Positions 47,120 to 54,874 of a stretch of 64,000 nucleotides of DNA are shown piece after piece (positions within the stretch are counted from its first letter, which is position 1; every line of letters starts with the position of its first letter). The DNA comes from JBBSBL01 sp046330255 (GTDB lineage: Bacteria > Actinomycetota > Thermoleophilia > Solirubrobacterales > Solirubrobacteraceae), in assembly GCA_046330255.1 (NCBI GenBank), contig JAXLTC010000003.1, forward strand, positions 183,725-247,724, written 5' to 3'. The position numbers were made by a program, and so were the translations under genes. The notes under the pieces were generated by a model. That model was not told the DNA's origin, did not search any database, and saw nothing but the letters and a program-made list of their open reading frames with translations.

Positions 47120-47335
47120 TCAGAGCAGCTCGGCCTGGCCCGGGTGGGTGCGCTCGCCCTCGTCGCCCGCGGCGCGCGCCGCCCGCTCGAGCTCGGCGGC
47201 CGCCTCCACGGCGAGCGCCGCGCTCTCGTCGATCACGGCCGCCGCGTCGGGCGACCCGAGCTCCGGGTCCGAGAGCCGCTCGGCGGACTCCCGCAGCCGG
47301 CGCGCGAGCTCGGAAAGGCGCTCCTCGGAGCTCAT
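47120..47335 (-). CDS. xseB: Exodeoxyribonuclease VII small subunit
   Basis: 71 residues, helical. The N-terminal half has low family similarity, but position, size and the heptad-like ERLSELARRLRESAERL and AAVIDESAALAVEAAAELERA fit XseB, which partners XseA in degrading single-stranded DNA. xseA is not in this window and is usually adjacent, so the call rests partly on context (nusB-xseB-ispA is a common order). The ATG overlaps the nusB stop (ATGA). Confidence 0.68.
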   Translation of the reverse strand: MSSEERLSELARRLRESAERLSDPELGSPDAAAVIDESAALAVEAAAELERAARAAGDEGERTHPGQAELL

Positions 47336-47730
47336 GCGGCCTGGCGCTCGCGCAGCACGGAGCCGAGTATGCCGTTGACGAACCCGGGGGCGTCCGCGCC
47401 GCAGTAGGCCTTCGCGGTCTCGACGGCCTCGTCGATCGCGCCCTCGGCGGGAATCGGCCGCTCCCCCGGCACGGCCTCCGGGTGCAGGAGCTCGAGCAGC
47501 GCCACGCGCAGGATCGAGCGCTCGAGCGGCGCGATCCGGTCCAGCGCCCAGCCGTGCGAGTGCCGCGCGATCAGCGGATCGAGCTCGTCGCGGCGCGCGA
47601 GCGTCGCCGCCGCGAGCGCGCGCGTGAAGGCGCCGGCGTCGCGCGCCAGCAGCTCTTCGAGCGGGCGCCCGGTGAGGTCGTGCTGGTAGAGGGCGAACAC
47701 CGCCTCCCGGCGCTGGCGGCTCCTACGCAC
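47332..47730 (-). CDS. nusB: Transcription antitermination factor NusB
   Basis: 132-residue all-helical RNA-binding protein that works with NusE at boxA in rRNA antitermination. Matching segments are RRSRQRREAVFALYQHDLTGRPLEEL, LDRIAPLERSILRVALLELLH and AIDEAVETAKAYCGADAPGFVNGILGSVLR. The start is GTG 47730, inside the last codons of efp (8-base overlap). Confidence 0.95.
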   Translation of the reverse strand: MRRSRQRREAVFALYQHDLTGRPLEELLARDAGAFTRALAAATLARRDELDPLIARHSHGWALDRIAPLERSILRVALLELLHPEAVPGERPIPAEGAIDEAVETAKAYCGADAPGFVNGILGSVLRERQAA

Positions 47731-48283
47731 GGGACACGTACTCGCCCGAGCGGGTGTCGACGCGCACGCGGTCGCCGGTGTCGACGAACAGGGGCACCGC
47801 GACGACCGCGCCCGTCTCCAGGGTCGCGGGCTTCGTGCCGCCGCCCGAGGCGGTGTCGCCGCGCAGCCCGGGCTCGGTCCGGCTGACCTCGAGGTCGACC
47901 GCGGACGGGAGCTGGATGTCGGCGGGCTGCTCGTCGATGTAGAGCACCTCGACCTCGTCGCCGTCGCGCATCCAGCGCAGCTGCTGCGCGAGCGAGCCCT
48001 CCGGCACCGTGAACTGCTCGTAGCTGCTCGCGTCCATGAAATGCGCGTCGGCCCCGTCCTTGTAGAGGAACTGCATCCGGCGCACCTCGGTGCGCACCGC
48101 CCGGAACTTCTCGCCCGCGCGGAACGTCCGGTCGATCACGTTGCCGTCGCTGGCGCGTCGCAGCTTGGTGCGCACGAACGCGCCGCCCTTGCCGGGCTTG
48201 ACGTGCTGGAACTCGAGCACCTTGAAGACGGTGCCGTCGACCTCGATGTGGTTGCCGCTCTTGAGCTGGTTGGTGGAGATCAC
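47723..48283 (-). CDS. efp: Elongation factor P
   Basis: 186-residue tRNA-shaped translation factor that relieves stalling at proline runs. Three beta domains; the tip loop is KPGKGGAF with Lys32 at the position modified in other bacteria. No modification enzymes are seen here. The C-terminal GAVVAVPLFVDTGDRVRVDTRSGEYVSRA is canonical. Note that the next rightward gene encodes a protein with Pro-Pro-rich repeats, a type of substrate that depends on EF-P. Confidence 0.97.
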   Translation of the reverse strand: MISTNQLKSGNHIEVDGTVFKVLEFQHVKPGKGGAFVRTKLRRASDGNVIDRTFRAGEKFRAVRTEVRRMQFLYKDGADAHFMDASSYEQFTVPEGSLAQQLRWMRDGDEVEVLYIDEQPADIQLPSAVDLEVSRTEPGLRGDTASGGGTKPATLETGAVVAVPLFVDTGDRVRVDTRSGEYVSRA

Positions 48284-48642
48284 GGCGCGCTAAGGCTAGC
48301 CGGACGCGATCGGGAGCTCGCGCGGGACGGGTCGCGGGCGCTCTGGCCGCCACCGCTGCACGGGTGCCGCAGGCGAACGCCCGCCCCGGCGCGCTTCGGG
48401 AGGTTTTGGGTATGGATTGACGGCTGCCACGGCGCCGGGGCGGTGGAGATTTAGGCGGGTTTGGCGCTCCCCAGCGGCAGATTTGCGCCCGAGACCTGCG
48501 CAATGCCTGGCTTTCCCCGCAATCTGCGGCCGAAATACCCCGATCTGGTGTGTGGGACGGCGGTTACGCTGTTCACGAGGTGGCGGCAAGGAGCGCCCAC
48601 GGCGCCCGTCCGAGCCGCGACCCGGGGAAGATCGAAGATCCC
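48284..48642. other. 359-base divergent intergenic region, possible long leader
   Basis: It separates efp (left) from the Pro-rich secreted protein (right) and is less GC-rich than its surroundings. An imperfect inverted repeat pairs GCAGATTTGCG (48477-48487) with CGCAATCTGC (48518-48527), one bulge, 30-base loop. GAAGATC occurs twice in tandem (about 48628-48641) over the ribosome site of the next gene. No known riboswitch class is recognised; no gene is seen. Confidence 0.4.
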
Positions 48643-49692
48643 GTGACAACCGAGCGTCAGGCCCCCGCACCCCCCTTCGCAACCTCGCGCGCGCCGGCCC
48701 GCCGCGTGGCCCGCCTGCTCGCGCTGTGCTGGGCCCTGCTGGCGCTCTGGCCGGCGGTCGCCCTGGCCAACGACGGCGGCGCCGCGGCCGACCAGGCCGG
48801 CGGTGGCACGCCGGCGGACCAGGCATCGGCCGTCGCGGACCTCGCGCCGCCCGCCGATTCGACGCCGCCCGCGGACCCGGTCTCGACCGACCCCGCGCCG
48901 CCTGCCGACCCGGCGCCCCCGGCGGACCCGGTCCCGCCCGCCGACCCCGTCCCGCCCGCCGACCCGGCGCCCCCGGCGTCGACGGACCCCGCGCCGGTCG
49001 ACCCGATCCCGGTCGCCCAGGACCCCACGCCCGCGACGACGCAGCCCGCCGAGCCGGCCGACGCGGTCGAGACCCCGGCCGGCGACTTCGCGGTCGACAA
49101 GCCCGCCCCGGCCGATCCCGCTCATCCCGCTCCGGCTCCCGACGGCCAGCGCACACCCACGACCTCGAGCGCCCCGGCGTCCCTGCCCTTCGACTCCGGC
49201 GGGACGCCGGTGCCGGCGAGCGCGCCTCCCGGCGGCTTCCAGCCGGGCCCCGAAGCGGTAGGGCCGACCCCCGCGAGCAGCGCTGGCGCGGCCGCCGACC
49301 TCGCGCAGGCCGTTCAGACACTGCGCTCGGGCGCGATCCAGGCCGGCGGCGCCCCGCTCGCCGCGCTCGCGGCACTCGCCGGCGTCACGATCCCGCAGGC
49401 GCCCGGCGGCCAGCGGCAGGGCGGCCACCAGCGCAACGAAGGCGCCGCGCCGCCACCGGCCGCCCGCACGCTGCCCACCGCGCCACCGGCCGCTCCCACG
49501 GCTCCGGTCGGATCGGCCGCCGCGGCCGGCGCCGGCGGCGGCACCGCCGCGGCGAACGCGATCGCGCTCGCCGCACTCGTCCTTCTCCTCGCCGCCGCGT
49601 TCGCCGGCGGCGCCCTCCCGGCCGCTCCGCGCTTCGCGGCGGCCGCCTGCGCCGGCGGCATCTCCGCCCGCGCTCCTCCCGCTCGGCGCTGA
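48643..49692 (+). CDS. Secreted Pro/Ala-rich repeat protein with C-terminal membrane segment
   Basis: 349 residues. A Sec signal (about 20-43, ending VALA) is followed by a long low-complexity region (about 45-210) built from degenerate PPADP/PADPAPP units, then a Gly/Ala/Pro stretch with one hydrophobic helix (LAQAVQTLRSGAIQ... about 225-255). A final membrane segment (AIALAALVLLLAAAFAGGAL, about 305-325) precedes a short tail. This looks like a wall-spanning stalk or surface protein; no enzyme motif is present. The start is GTG 48643. The protein itself is poorly constrained, so exact function is unknown. Confidence 0.65.
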   Translation: MTTERQAPAPPFATSRAPARRVARLLALCWALLALWPAVALANDGGAAADQAGGGTPADQASAVADLAPPADSTPPADPVSTDPAPPADPAPPADPVPPADPVPPADPAPPASTDPAPVDPIPVAQDPTPATTQPAEPADAVETPAGDFAVDKPAPADPAHPAPAPDGQRTPTTSSAPASLPFDSGGTPVPASAPPGGFQPGPEAVGPTPASSAGAAADLAQAVQTLRSGAIQAGGAPLAALAALAGVTIPQAPGGQRQGGHQRNEGAAPPPAARTLPTAPPAAPTAPVGSAAAAGAGGGTAAANAIALAALVLLLAAAFAGGALPAAPRFAAAACAGGISARAPPARR

Positions 49693-49766
49693 TCCAGCGA
49701 GCCGGTCGCGCGACTGCCTGCGCGCCGCCGGCCTCAGTGCCAACCGATCGGAGAGGAAGGACAGAC

Positions 49767-50018
49767 ATGCAGGCCACAGCAACGCAACTTCCCAGCACCG
49801 GGGACCTCGCCCGCGAGGTCGAGGCCGGCGGGCTGCCGCGGGGACGCTCGGGGCTCGCCGAGGCCCTGACCCGCGCGCGCGCCGAGCGCGTCCGGCAGCT
49901 GCGCCGCCAAGTCGCCCGCGGCGAGTACCGGGTCGACGCCCGGCGCGTCGCGGCCGCCGTGCTCGAGCGGCACCGCCCGTCCATCGTCGCGCGCCGCGGG
50001 GCGCGGGTGTCGCCGTGA
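49767..50018 (+). CDS. FlgM-like anti-sigma factor
   Basis: 83 residues, disordered N-terminus, with a C-terminal helix pair RARAERVRQLRRQVARGEYRVDARRVAAAVLERH (about 37-70). This resembles the sigma-28-binding part of FlgM (R-x-x-x-V-x-x-L-x-x-x-V-x-x-G-x-Y-x-V-D). FlgM holds the flagellar sigma factor until the hook is complete. No flagellar gene lies in the window, so the partner sigma is elsewhere. GAGAGGAAGG precedes the ATG. Its stop overlaps the response-regulator GTG (GTGA). Confidence 0.68.
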   Translation: MQATATQLPSTGDLAREVEAGGLPRGRSGLAEALTRARAERVRQLRRQVARGEYRVDARRVAAAVLERHRPSIVARRGARVSP

Positions 50019-50431
50019 GCGCGCTCGAGCAGGTCCCGGCCGGCCTGGCGCACGGCGTCGACGGGCAGATCCGCGTGTTCATCTGCGACGACGATCCCGA
50101 CCTGCGCGCGCTGCTGCGGATCCGCCTCGAGCGGGACCCGGGCATCGCCGTCGTGGGCGAGGCGTCGGACGGCGCCGCGGCGCTCGATGGCATCGTGCGC
50201 ACGCGGCCGGACGTCGCCGTCGTCGATCTGGTGATGCCCCGCCTCAGCGGCTTCGAGGTGATCGACCGGCTCCGCACGGTCGCGCCGGACACCCGCGCGA
50301 TCATGCTGTCGGGCTCGGCCACCCGCAGCAGCAGGCGGGCCGTCGAGGGGGCGGGCGGTGTCGCCTGCCTCGAGAAGGCGGCCGGCCTGCGCGCCGTGGT
50401 GCCGGCCATCCACGCGGCGGCCGGGCGGTAG
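50015..50431 (+). CDS. Single-domain (CheY-like) response regulator
   Basis: 138 residues with a receiver domain only. The acidic pocket is Asp25-Asp27 (CDDD), phospho-acceptor Asp71 in VVDLVMPRLSGFEV, Ser99 in IMLSGSA and Lys121 in LEKAAG. No output domain follows. The GTG start overlaps the FlgM-like gene by 4 bases, so the two are made together, which suggests a signalling link, possibly with the flagellar or chemotaxis system. No histidine kinase is nearby. Confidence 0.88.
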   Translation: MSALEQVPAGLAHGVDGQIRVFICDDDPDLRALLRIRLERDPGIAVVGEASDGAAALDGIVRTRPDVAVVDLVMPRLSGFEVIDRLRTVAPDTRAIMLSGSATRSSRRAVEGAGGVACLEKAAGLRAVVPAIHAAAGR

Positions 50432-50445
50432 CTCCGTGGGTGCAG

Positions 50446-51513
50446 TCAGACGATCCGGAGCGTGCGGTCGAGGCCGGTGAGGACCTCGGCGCCGTCCTCG
50501 CCGACCACGGCGAGGTCCTCGATCCGCACGCCGAAGCGCCCGGGGACGTAGACCCCGGGCTCGATCGTCACGACGTTCCCGGCCGCCAGCGGAGCGTCGC
50601 CGGTCCGCCCCAGGCGCGGTCCCTCGTGGACCTCCAGCCCGACCCCGTGCCCGAGGCCGTGCCCGAAGCGCTCGCCGTGCCCGGCCGCCTCGATCAGCTC
50701 GCGGGCGACGGCGTCCAGCTCCCTGCCCGTCGGGCCCGGCCGCAGCGCCGCCAGCGCGGCGTCGCGCGCCCGGTCCACGAGCGCGTGGGCCGCGGCCGCC
50801 TCCTCGCCGACCTCGCCGGTCGCGTAGGTGCGCGTGCAGTCCGAGCAGTAGCCGTCCAGCCGCGCTCCCCAGTCGATCACGACCAGCTCGTCACGCGGGA
50901 TCTCGGCATCGCGCGGCTCGGCGTGCGGCAGCGCCCCGTGCGCGCCCGCGGCGACGATCGGCTCGAAGCTCGCGGCCTCGGCCCCCAGCTCGCGCATCGC
51001 GACCTCGAGCGCGAGCGCGACCTCGCGCTCGGCGCGGCCCGCCAGGCCACCCTCCAGCACGGCCTCGAGCGCCTCGTCCGCGAGTGCGGCCGCGGCGCGG
51101 ATCCGCTCGACCTCGCCCGCGTCCTTGACCGCGCGCAGGCGCTTACCCAGGCCGCCGGCGGCGACCAGCTCCACCCGGTCCCCCAGCCGCTCGCGCAGCG
51201 CCGCGTGGCGGCGCACGCTCAGCTCGGCGTCGTCGAAGCCGAGCCGGAGCTCCCCGTCCGGCAGCGCGCCGGGCAGCGCGTCGAAGAGCTCGGTCTCGGC
51301 ACGGCGGCGGTCGAAGCCCATGACCTGGCCGGCCGCCTGCTCGACGTAGCGGAAGTCCGTGACGAACACGCGCAGCTCCGGGCCGACGAGCGCGAGCCCG
51401 CTCGTGCCGGTGAAGCCGCACGTCCAGCGCACGTCGAAGAGATCCGTCACCAGGAGCGCGTCGAGGCCCTCGGCCACGACGAGCGCGGACAGCCGGTCCG
51501 CCCGCTCACTCAC
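50446..51513 (-). CDS. pepQ: M24-family Xaa-Pro aminopeptidase/dipeptidase
   Basis: 355-residue two-metal peptidase. The creatinase-like N-terminal domain (1-125) precedes the pita-bread domain. Metal ligands: Asp pair in VVIDWGARLDGYCSDCTRTY, His in GHGLGHGVGLEVHEGP, Glu in VVTIEPGVYVPG and Glu in GVRIEDLAVV. It cleaves X-Pro bonds. GTG 51513 overlaps the aroQ stop (GTGA). Its place after aroQ is typical in Gram-positive genomes, where efp usually follows. Confidence 0.92.
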   Translation of the reverse strand: MSERADRLSALVVAEGLDALLVTDLFDVRWTCGFTGTSGLALVGPELRVFVTDFRYVEQAAGQVMGFDRRRAETELFDALPGALPDGELRLGFDDAELSVRRHAALRERLGDRVELVAAGGLGKRLRAVKDAGEVERIRAAAALADEALEAVLEGGLAGRAEREVALALEVAMRELGAEAASFEPIVAAGAHGALPHAEPRDAEIPRDELVVIDWGARLDGYCSDCTRTYATGEVGEEAAAAHALVDRARDAALAALRPGPTGRELDAVARELIEAAGHGERFGHGLGHGVGLEVHEGPRLGRTGDAPLAAGNVVTIEPGVYVPGRFGVRIEDLAVVGEDGAEVLTGLDRTLRIV

Positions 51514-51956
51514 CGGTCGAGCTCCGTCCGCAGCCGCTCGAGCGCCTCGCGGTAGCCGTCCGGGCCGCGCCCGGACACCCTTGCCAGGCAGAGGTCGCCG
51601 ATCACCGAGACGCGCCGCCACGGCTCGCGCTCGTCCACCGCGGACAGGTGGACCTCGACCGCGGGCAGCTCCGCGAGCTCGAGCGCGTCGCGGATGGCCC
51701 AGGCGTAGTGCGTCCAGGCGCCGGGATTCAGGATCACGCCGTCGGCCATCCCGCGCAGCCCGTGCAGGTGCTCGACGAACTCGCCCTCGTGGTTGGTGTG
51801 GAAGAAGCACACGCCGATGCCGAGCTCGGCGGCGTCGGTCTCGATGCGGCGCTCGAGCTCGTCGAGCGTCAGGGCGCCGTAGTGCCCGGGGTCGCGCCGG
51901 CCGAGCTGGTCGAGGTTGACCCCGTGCATCACCTCGATCCGGTCGGGGGCGCTCAC
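51510..51956 (-). CDS. aroQ: Type II 3-dehydroquinate dehydratase
   Basis: 148-residue dodecameric-type dehydratase of the shikimate pathway. Active-site features: NLDQLGRRDPGHYG with catalytic Tyr26, HTNHEGEFVEHLH, ILNPGAWTHYAWAIRDAL, and VEVHLSAVDEREPWRR with His/Arg. The usual THTS is THYA here, a mild departure. GTG 51956 overlaps the aroKB stop (GTGA), making a coupled set. Confidence 0.93.
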   Translation of the reverse strand: MSAPDRIEVMHGVNLDQLGRRDPGHYGALTLDELERRIETDAAELGIGVCFFHTNHEGEFVEHLHGLRGMADGVILNPGAWTHYAWAIRDALELAELPAVEVHLSAVDEREPWRRVSVIGDLCLARVSGRGPDGYREALERLRTELDR

Positions 51957-53512
51957 CGGCAGAGCTCCTCGACCGCCGCGCGCAGGTCGGTGTCGGGCAC
52001 CTCGCGCCCCTCGACGGCCGCGCCCGGCTCGTCGAGCAGCACGAACGGCACCGGCCCCTCGCCGCGACGCTTCTTGTCGCGCGCGACGGCGCCTATGACC
52101 GCTGCGGGCTCGACTCCCTCCGCGCGCGTGGGCAGCCCGGCTGCCCGCAGCAGGCCCGCGACCTCGTCGCGCAGCGCATCGGCCCCGGACAGGCGCAGCG
52201 CCGCGAGCAGCCCGAGCGCGACCGCCTCGCCGTGCCGGTAGCGGCCGTACCCGGCCGCGGTCTCGATCGCGTGCCCGACCGTGTGGCCGAGGTTCAGGAC
52301 CTGGCGGCGTCCCGCGTCGCGCTCGTCCGCGGCGACGACCCCCAGCTTGAGCCGGGCACACGCGAGCACGACGCCGGCGTCGGCCCGTGGCCCTCCGGCG
52401 TGGCGCACGCGCTCCCACAGCGGGCCGCCGGCGATCAGCGCGGTCTTGACGACCTCGGCCCACCCGGCGGCGAGCTCGGCGGCGGGCAGGGTCTCGAGCG
52501 CGGCCTGGTCGGCCACGACCGCCGCGGGAGAGTGGTAGGCGCCGACGTAGTTCTTGGCCTCGGGCAGGTCCACGCCGGTCTTGCCGCCGTAGGCGGAGTC
52601 GACCTGCGCGACGAGCGAGGTCGGGATCTGGACCACGGGGATCCCCCGCTGATACGTCGCCGCGCAGAAGCCGGCGAGGTCGCCGACCACGCCCCCGCCG
52701 AGCGCCGCGACGTGGTCGTCGCGGGCGACGCCCGCCGCGACCATCGCGCGCCAGATGCGCTCCGCGCCCGCGATCGTCTTGGCCCGCTCCCCCGCCTCCA
52801 GCACGATCTCGCCCGCGCACGGCCCCGCCGAGGCCGCGTAGCGCGGGCCGACGTGCTCGTCGGTGACCAGGAAGCGGCGGCCGGGCAGGGCCCCGAGGCC
52901 CGCCGCCAGGAGGTCGCGGCCGAACCAGCACGGGTAGCCGCCCTCGCCGCCGGCGGCCCACAGCATCCGCGTGCCGGGCGGCGCCCCGGCGAGCGAGTCG
53001 AGCGCGGCGCGGGCCTCGGTGACGCGCCCGAGGCGGTCCGCCGGCACGACGGCGTCCGCGGCCGCCAGGTAGGCCGCCTCGCGCTCGGCGTGCAGCGAGC
53101 GGAACCGGGCCTCGTCGCCGGCGAGCGGCCGGCCCGAGCCACGGGCACGCTCCCAAGCCTCGTCGGCGCCGACATCCAGCAGCACGACGACGTGGCGGCG
53201 CAGCGCCTCGAGCACGCGCCCGGAGCCCAGCGCGCCGCCCCCGAGCGCGACCACGCCGCCGTCGGCGCGCTCGAGGGCCTCGGTTGCGACCCGCTCCTCG
53301 GCCGTGCGGAACGCGGCCTCGCCCTCGGCGGCGAAGACCTCGGCCACCGGGCGCCCGAGCCGCTCCTCGACCAGCGTGTCGGTGTCGAGCGCCCGGGGGT
53401 CCAGCGCGCGGGCCGCGCTCGTCTTCCCCGCGCCCATGAAGCCGACCAGGACGATCGCCGGGGCGCGCTCGCCGGCTGCGCGCGTCGCGCCCGGGGTCAG
53501 CGCCGCTCCCAT
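51953..53512 (-). CDS. aroKB: Fused shikimate kinase / 3-dehydroquinate synthase
   Basis: 519 residues in one continuous frame. The N-terminal shikimate kinase (about 18-175) has P-loop GFMGAGKT (24-31), DTDT at 43-46 and GGGA at 91-94. The C-terminal dehydroquinate synthase (about 183-519) has LGGGVVGD (271-278), IPTSL (296-300), GGKTGVD (309-315) and NLGHTVGHAIE. Thus steps 2 and 5 of the shikimate pathway are on one chain, whereas most bacteria encode them separately. Its start overlaps aroC by 16 bases. Confidence 0.93.
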   Translation of the reverse strand: MGAALTPGATRAAGERAPAIVLVGFMGAGKTSAARALDPRALDTDTLVEERLGRPVAEVFAAEGEAAFRTAEERVATEALERADGGVVALGGGALGSGRVLEALRRHVVVLLDVGADEAWERARGSGRPLAGDEARFRSLHAEREAAYLAAADAVVPADRLGRVTEARAALDSLAGAPPGTRMLWAAGGEGGYPCWFGRDLLAAGLGALPGRRFLVTDEHVGPRYAASAGPCAGEIVLEAGERAKTIAGAERIWRAMVAAGVARDDHVAALGGGVVGDLAGFCAATYQRGIPVVQIPTSLVAQVDSAYGGKTGVDLPEAKNYVGAYHSPAAVVADQAALETLPAAELAAGWAEVVKTALIAGGPLWERVRHAGGPRADAGVVLACARLKLGVVAADERDAGRRQVLNLGHTVGHAIETAAGYGRYRHGEAVALGLLAALRLSGADALRDEVAGLLRAAGLPTRAEGVEPAAVIGAVARDKKRRGEGPVPFVLLDEPGAAVEGREVPDTDLRAAVEELCR

Positions 53513-54663
53513 CCGATGCGCTCCCGGTAGGCGCGCAGCGCGGCGCGCGTGTCGTCGACGTGGTCGCCGCCGAGCTTGGCGAGCGCCGCGCCGGCGAGCA
53601 CGAGCGCGACCATCGCCTCGCCGACGACCCCCGCCGCCGGGACCGTGCAGGAGTCGGTTCGCTCGCGCAACGCCGCGGCGGGCTCGAGCGTCGCGATGTC
53701 GACCGAGCGCAGCGGCTTGGTGAGCGTCGGCAGCGGCTTCATCGCGGCGCGCACGACGAGCGGCTCGCCGTTGGTCATCCCGCCCTCGAGCCCGCCGGCG
53801 CGGTTGGTCTCGCGGTGCCAGCCGCGCTCCGGGGAGTGGAAGATCTCGTCGTGCGCCTCCGAGCCCGGGAGCCCGGCGAGGTCGAAGCCCTCGCCGATCC
53901 CGACGCCCTTCACCGCCTGGATCGACATCACCGCTCCCGCCAGGCGCCCGTCGAGACGCTCCTCCCAGGAGACGTGCGAGCCGAGGCCCGGCACGAGCCC
54001 GAACGCGCGCACCTCGAAGACCCCGCCGAGCGACTCGTTGCGCTTGCGCAGCACGTTGATCTCCTGCACCATCGCGGCGCTCGCCTCCGGGTCCAGGCAG
54101 CGGACCGGCGAGGCGTCGACCTCGTCGAAGTCCTCCGGCGAGAGCGCGCCCCCGGGCGGCGCGGCCACCGAGCCGATCCGCAGCACGTGGGAGCGGATCT
54201 CCACGCCGAGCGCGCGCAGCAGCGCCTTGGCGAGCGCGCCCCCGGCCACCCGCGCGGCGGTCTCGCGCGCGCTGGCGCGCTCCAGCACGTTGCGCACGTC
54301 GGCGAAGCCGAACTTCTGCACGCCGGCCAGGTCGGCGTGGCCCGGCCGCGGGAGATGCACCTCCGCCACCTCGGCCTCGACCGGCCAGGGACTCATCCGC
54401 TCCTCCCAGTTCGCGTAGTCGCGGTTGGCGACGCGCAGCGCGACCGGCCCCCCCAGCGTGCGCCCGTGGCGCACCCCGGCCGTGACCTCCGCGGCGTCGG
54501 ACTCGATCTTCATCCGCCCGCCGCGGCCGTGGCCCAGCTGGCGGCGGGCGAGGTCGCGGTCGATCGCCTCGCGGTCGAGCTCGAGCCCCGCGGGGAGCCC
54601 CTCGACCACGCAGGTGAGGCCCGGGCCGTGCGATTCGCCGGCCGTGACGAGTCTGAGCGCCAT
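53497..54663 (-). CDS. aroC: Chorismate synthase
   Basis: 388-residue FMN-dependent enzyme, last step of the shikimate pathway (EPSP to chorismate). Motifs: RLVTAGESHGPGL, the RRQLGHGRGGRMKIESD region, GHADLAGVQKFGFADVRNVLERASARETAARVA, and GGLEGGMTNGEPLVVRAAMKP with the final RTDSCTVPAAGVVGEAMVALVLA. First gene of the aroC-aroKB-aroQ-pepQ run; no allosteric or leader element is recognised before its ATG at 54663. Confidence 0.96.
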   Translation of the reverse strand: MALRLVTAGESHGPGLTCVVEGLPAGLELDREAIDRDLARRQLGHGRGGRMKIESDAAEVTAGVRHGRTLGGPVALRVANRDYANWEERMSPWPVEAEVAEVHLPRPGHADLAGVQKFGFADVRNVLERASARETAARVAGGALAKALLRALGVEIRSHVLRIGSVAAPPGGALSPEDFDEVDASPVRCLDPEASAAMVQEINVLRKRNESLGGVFEVRAFGLVPGLGSHVSWEERLDGRLAGAVMSIQAVKGVGIGEGFDLAGLPGSEAHDEIFHSPERGWHRETNRAGGLEGGMTNGEPLVVRAAMKPLPTLTKPLRSVDIATLEPAAALRERTDSCTVPAAGVVGEAMVALVLAGAALAKLGGDHVDDTRAALRAYRERIGWERR

Positions 54664-54874
54664 GCGGCGCTACAGGTTACGAAGCGGGGCGCGGTCGGGG
54701 CGGGCGGGGCGGGCCAACGGCGTCATCGAGGGGTGGGTTTGGAGGGTGTCGTCCTACCTGGTGCTCGCAGGACGAGCACAGGGCAGGACAGCACGGCAGA
54801 CGCACGCCTCGTTGATGCCGTTCGGGTGGCGCGGGCCTCGCGGCGCCGACGCGCGGAGGCCGCCCGCGCCCGCG
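54664..54874. other. Intergenic region between pil operon end and aroC, with small hairpin
   Basis: 211 bases. The one clear structure is GTGCTCG-CAGGA-CGAGCAC at 54761-54779, a 7-bp stem without a following T tract. It could help end the pil transcript or be part of an aroC operator. No gene is seen. Confidence 0.4.

Noticed and set aside
48880..49020. The PPADP-encoding stretch as a CRISPR-like or satellite array
   Set aside because: Units are irregular in length and spacing, lie in frame inside a gene, and reflect protein low complexity rather than repeat-spacer structure.
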